The notes: generated from the sequence alone by a model not told the origin. DNA of 17,655 bases from Desulfobacula sp. (GCA_011390085.1 JAABTB010000007.1:1-17655), one strand, 5' to 3'. Shown: positions 1-7,454, numbered from the stretch's first letter. Numbers and translations: made by a program.

Positions 1-232
1 AAGATGTTACATCCATTTTTTCAAAGGATGTATTGGAAAATAAACGAATAGTCCAATCCATGCTTTCCCTTTGGCGCAAAACCCCAAAGATGATGGCATT
101 ACAGAGGCTTCTATCGTTTTTGGGAAAATTTGAGATATCTTCTGAATACAGCTCAAGGCTCTGATCAAGGGTGCCGGGTTTTTTATGCCAGTCCAAAAGG
201 ATTTTCAGGGCAAGATAACGGGGGTCTCTCAT
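1..232 (-). CDS. rsmB: 16S rRNA m5C967 methyltransferase, N-terminal part (partial)
   Basis: Reading the minus strand from an ATG at 232 gives 77 open codons that run off the left edge. The start reads MRDPRYLALKILLDW, and further on IIFGVLRQRESMDWTI. This is the pattern of the NusB-like N-terminal RNA-binding domain of RsmB, with a dR.L...iv.GvLR....lD core. RsmB methylates C967 of 16S rRNA using S-adenosylmethionine; the catalytic domain lies outside the window. Only three bases separate the fmt stop from this ATG and there is no clear Shine-Dalgarno sequence, so translation is probably coupled to fmt. The fmt-rsmB order is common in bacteria. A free-standing NusB is less likely because of this position. 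Confidence 0.8.
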   Translation of the reverse strand, partial: MRDPRYLALKILLDWHKKPGTLDQSLELYSEDISNFPKNDRSLCNAIIFGVLRQRESMDWTIRLFSNTSFEKMDVTS

Positions 233-235
233 GGT

Positions 236-1183
236 TTAGACATCAAATTTGACCGGGGGAACAATGGGGTGGCCGCATAAAAATTCCCCGGCCTTTAAGC
301 GCTTTCCTGAAGCCCCCATGAGTTCTTGAATGACCAGGCTTCCCTGTCCTGTTGAAACATGGATACCGTCCCGGTCACAAAGGAAAATCGTCTTGGCTTC
401 AAAAGGGCAGGGGAGCTCTTCGGCCACAGCCTTGAAGATCTTGAGAGGCTTGCCGAAAAGAGAAGAAAAAGCGCCGGGCCAGGGCGTCATGGCATTGATA
501 TGGGCCTGAATCCGTTGGGCGGAAAGATTCCAGTCGATTCTGCCGTCGCTTTTTTTCAGCATTTTGACATAAGTCGCCTTGGAATGATCCTGGGGTTTGG
601 GAAGACATTCTTTTTTAAGAACGGCACGGAGGGTATCCACAATTAGGTTGGCACCGATTTCCCCCAACCGTTTATGAAGCTCCTCGGCCGTATCATTTTC
701 CGATACGGGCGTACTTTTGGAAAGTAGAATATCCCCCTTGTCCATTTCTTTTTCCATCACCATGGTGGTGACGCCTGTAAGATCATCCATATTGAGAATA
801 GCGGCCTGAATAGGGGATGCGCCCCTGTATCTGGGCAAAAGGGAGGCATGGATATTAATGGGATAAATCTTCGGAATATCTAAAATGGTTTGGGATAGAA
901 TCTGGCCAAAAGCGGCAACCACAAAAAAATCCGGTTCAAGGGAGGATAGTTTTGCCTCAGCGTCAATGGTATTGATTTTTTCCGGCTGAAATACTTCAAT
1001 ATCGAGTTTAATGGCCGCCTGCTTCACGGGTGAAGGCATGAGCTTTTTGCCTCTTCCCTTGGGACGGTCCGGTTGGGTCACAACGAGGCATACGTGGAAA
1101 TCATCCTGCAAAGCCAGTCGTTTTAGGGCCGGGACACTGAATTCCGGTGTTCCCATATAAATGATTCGAGATTTTTTTTTCAA
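236..1183 (-). CDS. fmt: Methionyl-tRNA formyltransferase
   Basis: Transfers a formyl group from 10-formyl-tetrahydrofolate to Met-tRNA(fMet), allowing initiation in the cytoplasm. The 315 residues match the family length. The formyltransferase fold opens with [14 protein letters not shown]. The folate and catalytic motif [12 protein letters not shown] follows, with N110 and H112, and the catalytic aspartate lies in MDKGDIL (D148); spacing agrees with E. coli N106/H108/D144. A C-terminal tRNA-binding domain starts near residue 205. The start is TTG at 1183: the first ATG, codon 10, would remove the first beta strand. The TTG overlaps the def TGA stop (TTGA), so the two genes are probably translationally coupled. 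Third gene of ribF-def-fmt-rsmB. Confidence 0.96.
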   Translation of the reverse strand: MKKKSRIIYMGTPEFSVPALKRLALQDDFHVCLVVTQPDRPKGRGKKLMPSPVKQAAIKLDIEVFQPEKINTIDAEAKLSSLEPDFFVVAAFGQILSQTILDIPKIYPINIHASLLPRYRGASPIQAAILNMDDLTGVTTMVMEKEMDKGDILLSKSTPVSENDTAEELHKRLGEIGANLIVDTLRAVLKKECLPKPQDHSKATYVKMLKKSDGRIDWNLSAQRIQAHINAMTPWPGAFSSLFGKPLKIFKAVAEELPCPFEAKTIFLCDRDGIHVSTGQGSLVIQELMGASGKRLKAGEFLCGHPIVPPVKFDV

Positions 1184-1704
1184 TTGGTTTTCAGTTCTTT
1201 TGCCAGTTTTTTCTTGTACAGGGTCCGTTTTAAGACACTGATGCGATATATGAATAGGATGCCGTCCAAATGATCGATCTCATGCTGCATAATGACGGAA
1301 AGGATACCCTCGGCCTTGAATTCCAGGGGTTTGCCGTCAATATCAAGGGCTTTCACCACGACTGTTTCATAGCGCTTCACATCTGCACTGAAATCAACCA
1401 CGCTTAGACAGGCTTCTTTTTCCGAGACAATGCTGCCTGAGGCATCTATGATTTCTGGATTGATCAAGCCTTTGAATTCATGGGTCAGGCCGTCATCATT
1501 CGGGTCTCCGGCATGGAGATCATACACGATAACCCGTTTGTTGACTCCCACCTGGGGGGCGGCAAGCCCTACACCAGGGGCATTAAACATGGTTTTTCCC
1601 ATGTCGGCGATCAGGGTTCTGATTTCCTCATCTATGGATTCAACCTTAGCCGATGGCTGCATCAGGGATTTTTCCGGATAGGTTAAAATATTACGAATGG
1701 CCAT
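1180..1704 (-). CDS. def: Peptide deformylase
   Basis: Removes the N-formyl group from nascent proteins, reversing the modification installed by the next gene. All three family motifs are visible in 174 residues: GVGLAAPQ at 44-51, EACLS at 98-102 and QHEIDH at 140-145. The predicted metal ligands are C99, H141 and H145, with E142 as catalytic acid/base. Motif 2 is usually EGCLS, so the alanine before the cysteine is a mild departure. I chose the ATG at 1704 ([10 protein letters not shown]) because the family starts there and AAGGAAG lies upstream. The open frame extends 28 codons further upstream, but those codons overlap ribF. As annotated, def overlaps the end of ribF by 14 bases and fmt by 4. 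Confidence 0.96.
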   Translation of the reverse strand: MAIRNILTYPEKSLMQPSAKVESIDEEIRTLIADMGKTMFNAPGVGLAAPQVGVNKRVIVYDLHAGDPNDDGLTHEFKGLINPEIIDASGSIVSEKEACLSVVDFSADVKRYETVVVKALDIDGKPLEFKAEGILSVIMQHEIDHLDGILFIYRISVLKRTLYKKKLAKELKTN

Positions 1705-2635
1705 TTTTTTCAAAAACTTCCTTTGCAATTTCAATATCTTTTTTAATCTGGTCGGAAAGCTCCCGGATTCCGGCAAATTTTTTTTCATCTCTCAGTCTTT
1801 TGATCATATTTACCCTGATCCTGGTATCATATATATCCTGATTGAAATCAAGGATATGGACTTCTATGGTAAACTGATGATCATCAAAGGTCGGGGAAAA
1901 TCCGATATTTGCTACTCCTCGGAAATTCCCTTTTACGGTTTCCACAGTCACCGCATAAACACCGAGTTTTGGACATAATTCATCATGGAGCTTGATGTTG
2001 GCGGTGGGAAACCCAAGCTGGCTTCCGCCCCGATGCCTTCCTTTTATAACTTTTCCACGGATCTGGTAATGGCGGCCAAGATATTTATAGGCCTGGTTCA
2101 CTTTCCCTTCCATCACGATTTCTCGTATCCGGGTGGAGCTGATTCTCTCATTTTGAGAGCCGGCTACATGTTCCCATTTGGAAACAATGGTTTCAAATCC
2201 GAGCCGGATGCCTTCCTTTTTTAATAGATCTGCATTGCCCAGCCGATCCTTTCCAAAATAATAGTCCCCGCCTATAATGATGGCTTTCATACCGATTTTA
2301 TTCACGAGAATATCTTCGATAAAATCATGGGCGGGAATGGAGGCAAATTCCATATTAAAGGGGATACACAGGAGCACATCAATTCCGCATTTTTCAATCA
2401 GCTCAAGTTTTTGATCCCTTCTTGTAATCAGCGGAGGCCCTGAAATTCCAAGCGCCTTTAAGGGGTGGGGATCAAAGGTCATGGTGACGGAAGTTCCCTT
2501 GATTTGTTTTGCTTTATCGATAATCTGTTGAAAAAGGCGCTGATGTCCTTTGTGAACACCATCAAAATTACCAATGGTAAGTACTGCATTTTTGAACGGG
2601 GTTTGTATCTGGTCTAAATTTTCAAATAACTGCAT
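1691..2635 (-). CDS. ribF: Bifunctional riboflavin kinase / FAD synthetase
   Basis: Converts riboflavin to FMN and then to FAD in the cytoplasm. The N-terminal nucleotidyltransferase domain (about 1-185) shows [10 protein letters not shown] at 22-31 and ISSTRIR at 165-171. The C-terminal flavokinase domain (about 188-310) shows GFPTAN ending at 213 and the catalytic-glutamate region FTIEVH near 255-260. The length of 314 is normal. The ATG at 2635 follows an AAAAGGG ribosome site on the minus strand. It is the first gene of the leftward operon, and the upstream intergenic region also carries the opposing tRNA promoter. I see no FMN riboswitch in the short leader. Confidence 0.95.
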   Translation of the reverse strand: MQLFENLDQIQTPFKNAVLTIGNFDGVHKGHQRLFQQIIDKAKQIKGTSVTMTFDPHPLKALGISGPPLITRRDQKLELIEKCGIDVLLCIPFNMEFASIPAHDFIEDILVNKIGMKAIIIGGDYYFGKDRLGNADLLKKEGIRLGFETIVSKWEHVAGSQNERISSTRIREIVMEGKVNQAYKYLGRHYQIRGKVIKGRHRGGSQLGFPTANIKLHDELCPKLGVYAVTVETVKGNFRGVANIGFSPTFDDHQFTIEVHILDFNQDIYDTRIRVNMIKRLRDEKKFAGIRELSDQIKKDIEIAKEVFEKNGHS

Positions 2636-2664
2636 GATACCCTTTTATGTTAACAACAATAATC

Positions 2665-2693
2665 TTGACAAAGTTTATAAGGACGTATATATA
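2665..2693 (+). promoter_or_regulatory. Sigma70-type promoter for the tRNA-Leu pair
   Basis: An exact TTGACA at 2665-2670, a 17-base spacer, then TATATA at 2688-2693. Initiation near 2700 would give a leader of roughly 58 bases before the first tRNA. It is on the correct strand and in the only gap upstream of the tRNAs. Confidence 0.75.
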
Positions 2694-2757
2694 GCCTAAC
2701 TGTTGTTTTTAAGCAATCTTTTATTGCCCGTCTGAGGGTTGATGGATAAAGCTTAAT

Positions 2758-2844
2758 GCCGAAGTGGCGGAATTGGTAGACGCACCAGTTTCAGGGACTG
2801 GCGAGCGTATGCTTGTGGGAGTTCGAATCTCCCCTTCGGCACCA
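2758..2844 (+). tRNA. tRNA-Leu (anticodon CAG)
   Basis: A class II tRNA of 87 bases with a long variable arm. Acceptor strands GCCGAAG and CTTCGGC pair fully, followed by discriminator A and an encoded CCA. The anticodon stem is CCAGT/ACTGG with loop TTCAGGG, placing CAG at 2792-2794, which reads CUG. The T arm contains GTTCGAATC. First gene of a two-tRNA cluster. Confidence 0.97.
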
Positions 2845-2869
2845 CAACTGTCCAGCCTGATTGAGTAAT

Positions 2870-2954
2870 GCCGAAGTGGTGAAATTGGTAGACACGCTAG
2901 ACTTAGGATCTAGTACCGCAAGGTGTGGAGGTTCAAGTCCTCTCTTCGGTACCA
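2870..2954 (+). tRNA. tRNA-Leu (anticodon TAG)
   Basis: An 85-base class II tRNA. Acceptor strands GCCGAAG and CTTCGGT pair with one terminal G-U, followed by ACCA with an encoded CCA end. The anticodon stem is CTAGA/TCTAG with loop CTTAGGA, giving TAG at 2904-2906, which reads CUA and other CUN codons. It lies 25 bases after tRNA-Leu(CAG) and shares its acceptor 5' strand and D-arm sequence. It ends 10 bases from the stop codon of the converging peptidase gene. Confidence 0.97.
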
Positions 2955-2964
2955 CATTATTGAC

Positions 2965-3477
2965 TCAGAGATAGCTTCTCGCACCAATATATCGGTTCAA
3001 AAAATACGGGGTATTCAAAAATTCATAGGTAATGGTTCTGCCCCTCCCCGGGGCATGGATGAATCTACCGTCTCCCATATATATCCCGACATGATAATTT
3101 TTATTACCTTTCATGTCTTTAAAAAAGACAAGGTCTGCAATTTGTAAATTTTGTATGGTGATGATCCTGCCTTTTTCAAATTGGGCGCTTGCAGTTCTGG
3201 GAACGATGATATCGGCCATCTGATGAGTATACATAACAAGACCGCTGCAATCGAGTCCTGTTTCAGGGGAATTTCCTCCCCAATGGTACGGTAACCCTAA
3301 ACTGTGGATGGCATATTGAGCAATGATTTTTCTTTGATTTGACTTAAGGGAATCCTGAGAATCCTGGGCCTGTTCCGGTGGAATGTGTTGGTCGAATGGA
3401 GCTTTTTTGTGTGCGGCACATGAAAACGACATCCATACCATGATCCACAACAAGATATATATTTTTATTTGATTCAT
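2965..3477 (-). CDS. NlpC/P60 cell-wall peptidase, probable lipoprotein
   Basis: A 170-residue member of the NlpC/P60 cysteine peptidase family, which cuts the D-gamma-glutamyl-diaminopimelate bond in peptidoglycan stem peptides. The catalytic segment is LDCSGL (C77), then YHVGIYMG (H129) and FIHAPGRG (H141 as probable third residue); PYHWGG before the cysteine is also typical. The N-terminus is a hydrophobic signal sequence ending at C20 (MSFSC). A serine at -3 makes this a weak lipobox, so lipoprotein status is probable rather than certain. The ATG at 3477 directly abuts the stop of the preceding LEA-type lipoprotein gene with no spacer, implying cotranslation. Last gene of the minus-strand envelope cluster. 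Confidence 0.9.
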   Translation of the reverse strand: MNQIKIYILLWIMVWMSFSCAAHKKAPFDQHIPPEQAQDSQDSLKSNQRKIIAQYAIHSLGLPYHWGGNSPETGLDCSGLVMYTHQMADIIVPRTASAQFEKGRIITIQNLQIADLVFFKDMKGNKNYHVGIYMGDGRFIHAPGRGRTITYEFLNTPYFLNRYIGARSYL

Positions 3478-3957
3478 TTACTGTGATTTAGAAGTCTGAG
3501 CTAAAGAGAGGTTTCCCTTTTTTGAAACCCTTATCAAAGGGTAGAGGGCGCCTGCATCCAATTTTGTTTCCAAGTCGTAAGAAATCTGTTCCTTTCCCTG
3601 ATTCCGGATAAGATCGCTAATAAAACCGATACTGTTGAAGAGATCAACCGAGGCATTAAGCATCACATCTCCTTCTCCATAAGCTTCGATTTCAGGAAGC
3701 TGATTGGATACTCCTGTAATGACAGGATGCCCTTCAAGGGAAACCGTATAGGAAATCCCTTTTAATTGAAGCGGGGTGCGGTTGGGGTTAATGATATGAA
3801 TCCCGATTTGAAATTTGGGAACCATTCCCTCTGCAGGAATGGCCTCAAAGGAGGTAATGCTCACGGTTGGTTTTTCATAACCCGGCTGAAGACCGGCACA
3901 TCCAAAAACAATCAGAAAAAAAATAAAAAAAACGGACCAAGAGACAATTTTTGTCAT
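3478..3957 (-). CDS. LEA type 2 (LEA14-like) lipoprotein
   Basis: The 159-residue product begins with a lysine, a hydrophobic stretch and a lipobox VFGC at 17-20, so it is probably a membrane-anchored lipoprotein. The mature part resembles the water-stress/LEA14 beta-sandwich: KPTVSITSFEAIPAEG, then IGIHIINPNRTPLQLKGISY, the usual 'NPN...l.l..i.y' signature. Bacterial members are small periplasmic proteins of unresolved function. I chose the ATG at 3957, which gives a compact signal peptide; a TTG at 3978 would add seven residues and overlap the previous gene. The ribosome site is weak (GGAT). Confidence 0.75.
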   Translation of the reverse strand: MTKIVSWSVFFIFFLIVFGCAGLQPGYEKPTVSITSFEAIPAEGMVPKFQIGIHIINPNRTPLQLKGISYTVSLEGHPVITGVSNQLPEIEAYGEGDVMLNASVDLFNSIGFISDLIRNQGKEQISYDLETKLDAGALYPLIRVSKKGNLSLAQTSKSQ

Positions 3958-3961
3958 AAAT

Positions 3962-4315
3962 TTATCCAATAATGTCAATTAAAGAGCCCATGGTTTCCTC
4001 ATAGGTTTTAATCACCTTGGTATTTGCGTTAAACCCATGGGAGGCAATGATCTGATTCGTCATTTCTTCGGCAATGTCGGTATTTGATAATTCCTTTAAT
4101 TCCCCTGTGGGGCTCAGGGGATCTTCCACAAGGGGACCCGGGGTATTCACTTTTGTAATGGTAGTTTGAACCTGACCGTTTTCACCCTCGGTATTGATGG
4201 CCCGGCTTTTTTTAAAATCATCGGAAAGGGCATTGGCCACATTATTGGCACTGACCCCTATTTGTTTTGAGAAGGCCTGCAAGGCTGAAATATTGCTGTT
4301 TACAGATGTAATCAT
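3962..4315 (-). CDS. Miniature flagellar rod/hook-family protein
   Basis: A 117-residue protein keeping both conserved ends of the FlgC/FlgE/FlgG family. The N-terminal rod motif lies at about 8-35 (ISALQAFSKQIGVSANNVAN). The C-terminal motif lies at about 76-115 (SNTDIAEEMTNQIIASHGF, then NANTKVIKTYEETMGSLIDI). The C-terminus reads more like FlgE or FlgG than FlgC, but those are two to four times longer; here only about 40 residues lie between the ends. No other flagellar gene is in the window. It has a clear AAGGAG ribosome site and a full-length frame, so it looks intact rather than a fragment. Its two downstream neighbours are envelope proteins, so an export or envelope role is possible, but the function is unknown. 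Confidence 0.8.
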   Translation of the reverse strand: MITSVNSNISALQAFSKQIGVSANNVANALSDDFKKSRAINTEGENGQVQTTITKVNTPGPLVEDPLSPTGELKELSNTDIAEEMTNQIIASHGFNANTKVIKTYEETMGSLIDIIG

Positions 4316-4375
4316 ATAGAGTAACTCCTTATTATGGTTTCCCTTTCATAAAAAAAGAAGCAATAATCATGCTAA

Positions 4376-4403
4376 TTGAAATATTCTTTTTTTGTGATAT
4401 AAA
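4376..4403 (+). promoter_or_regulatory. Candidate promoter for the isochorismatase-family gene
   Basis: TTGAAA at 4376-4381, a 16-base spacer, and TATAAA at 4398-4403. It would give a leader of about 105 bases before the ATG at 4516. The surrounding AT-richness makes chance matches likely. Confidence 0.4.
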
Positions 4404-4515
4404 AAATAAAGGATTTTGTTCCACAATGATTCATCTTTCATGGGGATCAAATTAACAAAAATGGGCTGAAATTGCAAATGATGTTTAACTGATTGTAAAT
4501 CCTAAGGAGAATAAG

Positions 4516-5055
4516 ATGTTTAGCCTCAATAAAACCGTTATGCTTTTGATTGATGTGCAAGGCCAACTGGCTCAACTGATGTATGAAAAGGACAAACTCT
4601 TCAAATCCCTTCAGATCATGATTCAGGGCATGAAAATACTTGGTGTGCCAATCATCTGGATGGAGCAGATACCAAAGAATTTGGGCCCGACATCTGAAGA
4701 AATCTCACAATACATGACGGGCAATACACCCATAGAAAAATTTTCATTTTCATGCTGTGGCGAGCCCTTATTCATGGACAAATTTGAAAAAACCGGAAGA
4801 AGCCAGGTTTTGTTGACGGGAATCGAGACTCACATCTGTGTTTTTCAGACCGGATATGATTTGATTCAAAAAGGCTGCAAGGTTCAGGTGATAACCGATT
4901 GTGTATCTTCCCGGACAAAAGAAAATAAGGAAATCGGCATCCAGAGGATAACCAGGGCCGGCGGAGAGGCATCCAGTCTTGAAATGATATTTTTCGAACT
5001 CATGCGGGCAGCACAGGGGGATCAGTTCAAACAGATTGTAAAATTAATCAAATGA
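4516..5055 (+). CDS. Isochorismatase-family cysteine hydrolase
   Basis: A 179-residue cysteine hydrolase of the isochorismatase fold, YcaC-like group. The catalytic triad is readable: D13 in LLIDVQ, K75 in PIEKFSFSC and C108 in GIETHICVFQT, with the usual cis-peptide segment just before the cysteine. The family cleaves amides, isochorismate or similar substrates; nothing here identifies the substrate, and no siderophore or nicotinamide genes are nearby. AAGGAGA sits 5 bases before the ATG. The gene stands alone and converges on the metalloprotease gene with a 27-base gap and no visible terminator. Confidence 0.88.
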   Translation: MFSLNKTVMLLIDVQGQLAQLMYEKDKLFKSLQIMIQGMKILGVPIIWMEQIPKNLGPTSEEISQYMTGNTPIEKFSFSCCGEPLFMDKFEKTGRSQVLLTGIETHICVFQTGYDLIQKGCKVQVITDCVSSRTKENKEIGIQRITRAGGEASSLEMIFFELMRAAQGDQFKQIVKLIK

Positions 5056-5082
5056 ATAGGGTTTAACTGAAATAAAACGAAA

Positions 5083-5805
5083 TCATACTGCAATTTGAAA
5101 AGAAGGTATTTCTTCCCCGGATAAAGCACTCGTTCTTTCATAGGAATCAGCCGCTTTTTTTAAAGGGCCGAAGGCCTTTTCCTCATTGGCGGCGGCCCTA
5201 TCTTCGGCCTGGGACACGATTAATTCCGAGAGGGCTTTGGATACTTCGGACATTGCATTGGCAGCCACTTTAAGGTCCTGGGCCGATGGATCTGCAGGGG
5301 CAAGGGCGGCGCTTTTAACCTGGCGCATTTTTTTGATGGTGGCTTCGAGGTCTCCGGGAACAGGAGAGGTATCAATTCCGACCTCACCCCCTACGACATA
5401 ATTTTTTCCGTTGGGCCCGCGTTCATAGGCAAAGTTTGCCCCAGAGGTTATATATTTCCCTCCGGCTGCAATATGGGCCATTTCATGTCGTCTGACCTTT
5501 GTGTCAATTTGCTTAAGCTCCTCAATGAGTTGAATTTCCGCCTGTGTGAATCCCTGATCATTTCCGGGTCGAATCTCTGAATACGCTTCATCGACCTCGG
5601 CATCTTCCGGATTGCTCTTATTGGAAGTATTATCGATTGCAGAGGGCTGATCCGTTGAATGGGCCGGGTATGGTTTTATACCCGGGGCCGGTGCCGAATT
5701 GTTTTTAGATTGAATATCCGGTGTATTGTTCAAAGGCGCTTTTGGGACGCTGTTGATGAATAATCCGGATATATTCGTATTGTAAAGGTTTGTTATCGTG
5801 TTCAT
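5083..5805 (-). CDS. SprA-family putative zinc metalloprotease
   Basis: A 240-residue protein with the signature of the SprA-related/CJM1_0395 putative metalloprotease family: EELKQIDTKVRRHEMAH, with HExxH at 107-111, followed by AAGGKYITSGANFAYERGP and YVVGGEVGIDTSP. H107 and H111 would bind zinc, with E108 as general base. Residues 1-85 are rich in Asn, Pro, Ser and charge and probably disordered; there is no signal peptide. The C-terminal part (about 150-215) is predicted helical and alanine-rich. Substrates are not known for the family. The ATG at 5805 has a poor ribosome site. It is a single-gene unit with its own minus-strand promoter candidate. Confidence 0.82.
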   Translation of the reverse strand: MNTITNLYNTNISGLFINSVPKAPLNNTPDIQSKNNSAPAPGIKPYPAHSTDQPSAIDNTSNKSNPEDAEVDEAYSEIRPGNDQGFTQAEIQLIEELKQIDTKVRRHEMAHIAAGGKYITSGANFAYERGPNGKNYVVGGEVGIDTSPVPGDLEATIKKMRQVKSAALAPADPSAQDLKVAANAMSEVSKALSELIVSQAEDRAAANEEKAFGPLKKAADSYERTSALSGEEIPSFQIAV

Positions 5806-5856
5806 GGTTCATTTGTCCGGTAAAGGATGGTTTTAATCTACCAATCAAGTTAACCT

Positions 5857-5885
5857 ATTATAAATACAAATAAAATGCTTTACAA
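5857..5885 (-). promoter_or_regulatory. Promoter for the SprA-family gene
   Basis: On the minus strand, TTGTAA (complement of 5880-5885), a 17-base spacer, then a perfect TATAAT (complement of 5857-5862). Initiation near 5850 gives a leader of about 45 bases. It lies back to back with the hisB promoter candidate. Confidence 0.6.
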
Positions 5886-5899
5886 TACTAAAAAAATGT

Positions 5900-5926
5900 T
5901 TGACAAGGATAGGATATTTATATAGA
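5900..5926 (+). promoter_or_regulatory. Candidate promoter for hisB-hisA
   Basis: An exact TTGACA at 5900-5905. The -10 could be TATAGA at 5921-5926 (15-base spacer) or TAGATT at 5923-5928 (17-base spacer). The predicted leader of about 65 bases has no run of histidine codons, so no classical his attenuator is visible. Confidence 0.55.
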
Positions 5927-5998
5927 TTTACAAACTTATGTATATAGTTGTACTGTGTGAATAGGCTAATGCGGGGCAACCAGTAATTCAGGGATATT

Positions 5999-6586
5999 AT
6001 GGATCGAAGCGCAACTGTTTCTCGAACGAGCAAAGAGACTGATATATCCGTCCGTATTGATTTGGATGGCAATGGCCAGGCTGATATTTCAACGGGTATT
6101 CCTTTTTTTGATCATATGCTGACCGCTTTTGCGGTTCATGGTTTTTTTGATTTAAAGATCGATGCAAAAGGTGATCTTGAGGTTGACTATCATCATACTG
6201 TGGAAGATGTCGGATTGGTTTTGGGCCAGGCATTTTCCAAAGCCTTTGAAAACAAGAAACAGATAGTACGCTTTGGTGACAGTTGTGTGCCCATGGATGA
6301 AGCACTCTCAAGGGTGACCATCGACCTTTCCAACAGACCATATCTGATCTATAATTTCCCCCATGACCTTAAAGCAAAAGGTCAATTTAACGTTGAGCTT
6401 GCCAAAGAATTTTTCCAGGCCCTATGCATTCAGGGAGCATTTAACCTTCACATCAATTGCTATTATGGTACCAATGAACACCATGTTCTTGAATCCATCT
6501 TCAAAGCATTCGGAAGGTCATTGCACATGGCCTCCAGAATAAATGAAAAAATATCCGGGGCACTGTCCACTAAGGGAACTTTTTAG
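5999..6586 (+). CDS. hisB: Imidazoleglycerol-phosphate dehydratase
   Basis: Dehydrates imidazole glycerol phosphate to imidazole acetol phosphate, a late step of histidine synthesis. The 195 residues match the stand-alone dehydratase, without the histidinol-phosphatase domain of enterobacterial HisB. Both metal-binding motifs are present: HHTVEDVG from 65 and the matching EHHVLES around 160-166. FFDHM at 36-40 is also conserved. The ATG at 5999 is preceded by AGGG. It is followed 51 bases later by hisA; other his genes are absent from the window, so the pathway is split across the genome. Confidence 0.96.
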   Translation: MDRSATVSRTSKETDISVRIDLDGNGQADISTGIPFFDHMLTAFAVHGFFDLKIDAKGDLEVDYHHTVEDVGLVLGQAFSKAFENKKQIVRFGDSCVPMDEALSRVTIDLSNRPYLIYNFPHDLKAKGQFNVELAKEFFQALCIQGAFNLHINCYYGTNEHHVLESIFKAFGRSLHMASRINEKISGALSTKGTF

Positions 6587-6637
6587 GGATTGCCCCATAC
6601 TCTAATGATCATACAATAAAAGCATATTTAAACCATA

Positions 6638-7360
6638 ATGATAATCATACCTGCTGTTGATATTAAAAAAGGCAAATGCGTGCGGCTGTTACAGGGTCGC
6701 ATGGAAGATACGACTCAATACTCGGAAGATCCTCTTAAAATGGCACAACGCTGGGAAAAAGAGGGAGCAAGTCTTATCCATGTTGTTGACCTGGACGGTG
6801 CCTTTGCAAAGGAAGTGAGGAATCTGAAAACCATTCAGACTATTTTATCCGGTATTACGGTTCCCATACAGGTGGGAGGCGGTATCAGGGATCTCAAAAC
6901 AATTGAACTGTATATCAACATGGGTGTCTCAAGAATCATTATCGGAAGCGAAGCAGTCTATAACCCGAATTTTGTCAAACAAGCGTGTTTAAAATTTAAA
7001 GATCGTATTGTGGTCGGTATCGATGCAAGAAACGGAAAGGTGGCTGTCGAAGGATGGAGCCGGACATCTGAAACAAAGGCCGTTGATCTGGCAAAAGAAT
7101 TTGAATCCTGCGGGGTTGTAGCTATTAATTTTACAGATATATACAGAGACGGCATGCAGACCGGCCCCAATATAGAAGAAACTGCTGCATTGGCAGAGGC
7201 CGTGTCCATACCGATTATTGCATCGGGTGGGGTAAGCACTATTCAGGACATAAAAAATCTTCTTAAAATTGAATCTAAAGGAGTGGCAGGCGTTATTACA
7301 GGAAAAGCTCTCTACGAAGGGACCCTGGATTTAAAAGAGGCTATAAGGATTTCAAAATAG
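6638..7360 (+). CDS. hisA: ProFAR isomerase (phosphoribosylformimino-AICAR-P isomerase)
   Basis: A (beta/alpha)8 enzyme of 240 residues that opens the ribose of ProFAR by an Amadori rearrangement to give PRFAR. The start IIPAVDIKKGKCVRL identifies HisA rather than the related HisF. D8 and D129 (VVGIDARNG) are the expected catalytic aspartates. Phosphate-binding glycines are at GGGIRD and in IIASGGVS. No Shine-Dalgarno sequence is visible before the ATG at 6638; the upstream bases are AT-rich. It is probably cotranscribed with hisB. Confidence 0.95.
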   Translation: MIIIPAVDIKKGKCVRLLQGRMEDTTQYSEDPLKMAQRWEKEGASLIHVVDLDGAFAKEVRNLKTIQTILSGITVPIQVGGGIRDLKTIELYINMGVSRIIIGSEAVYNPNFVKQACLKFKDRIVVGIDARNGKVAVEGWSRTSETKAVDLAKEFESCGVVAINFTDIYRDGMQTGPNIEETAALAEAVSIPIIASGGVSTIQDIKNLLKIESKGVAGVITGKALYEGTLDLKEAIRISK

Positions 7361-7382
7361 CTATTATCTTTAATGATAATGA

Positions 7383-7410
7383 TTGACATGTGATTTTAAA
7401 TAATTATTTT
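7383..7410 (+). promoter_or_regulatory. Candidate promoter for dnaG-rpoD
   Basis: An exact TTGACA at 7383-7388, a 16-base spacer and TATTTT at 7405-7410. A perfect 6-bp inverted repeat (ATTATC/GATAAT, 7363-7380) lies directly upstream of the -35. Confidence 0.45.
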
Positions 7411-7454
7411 ATTCTAATTTCATAACCGTTATTTTTGGAGTCAGCACTGCTGCG

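Noticed and set aside
1697..1978. Plus-strand 93-codon frame and similar long frames opposite ribF and def
   Set aside because: Shadows of strongly conserved minus-strand genes, with no ribosome site or recognisable protein.
2636..2757. FMN riboswitch upstream of ribF
   Set aside because: The leader before the ribF start is too short and the conserved RFN-element blocks are not present.
5929..5998. Histidine attenuator or leader peptide before hisB
   Set aside because: No run of histidine codons and no terminator-antiterminator pair could be found.
5997..6341. 114-codon minus-strand frame opposite hisB
   Set aside because: hisB is intact with its metal-binding motifs; the antisense product is low-complexity and unrecognisable.
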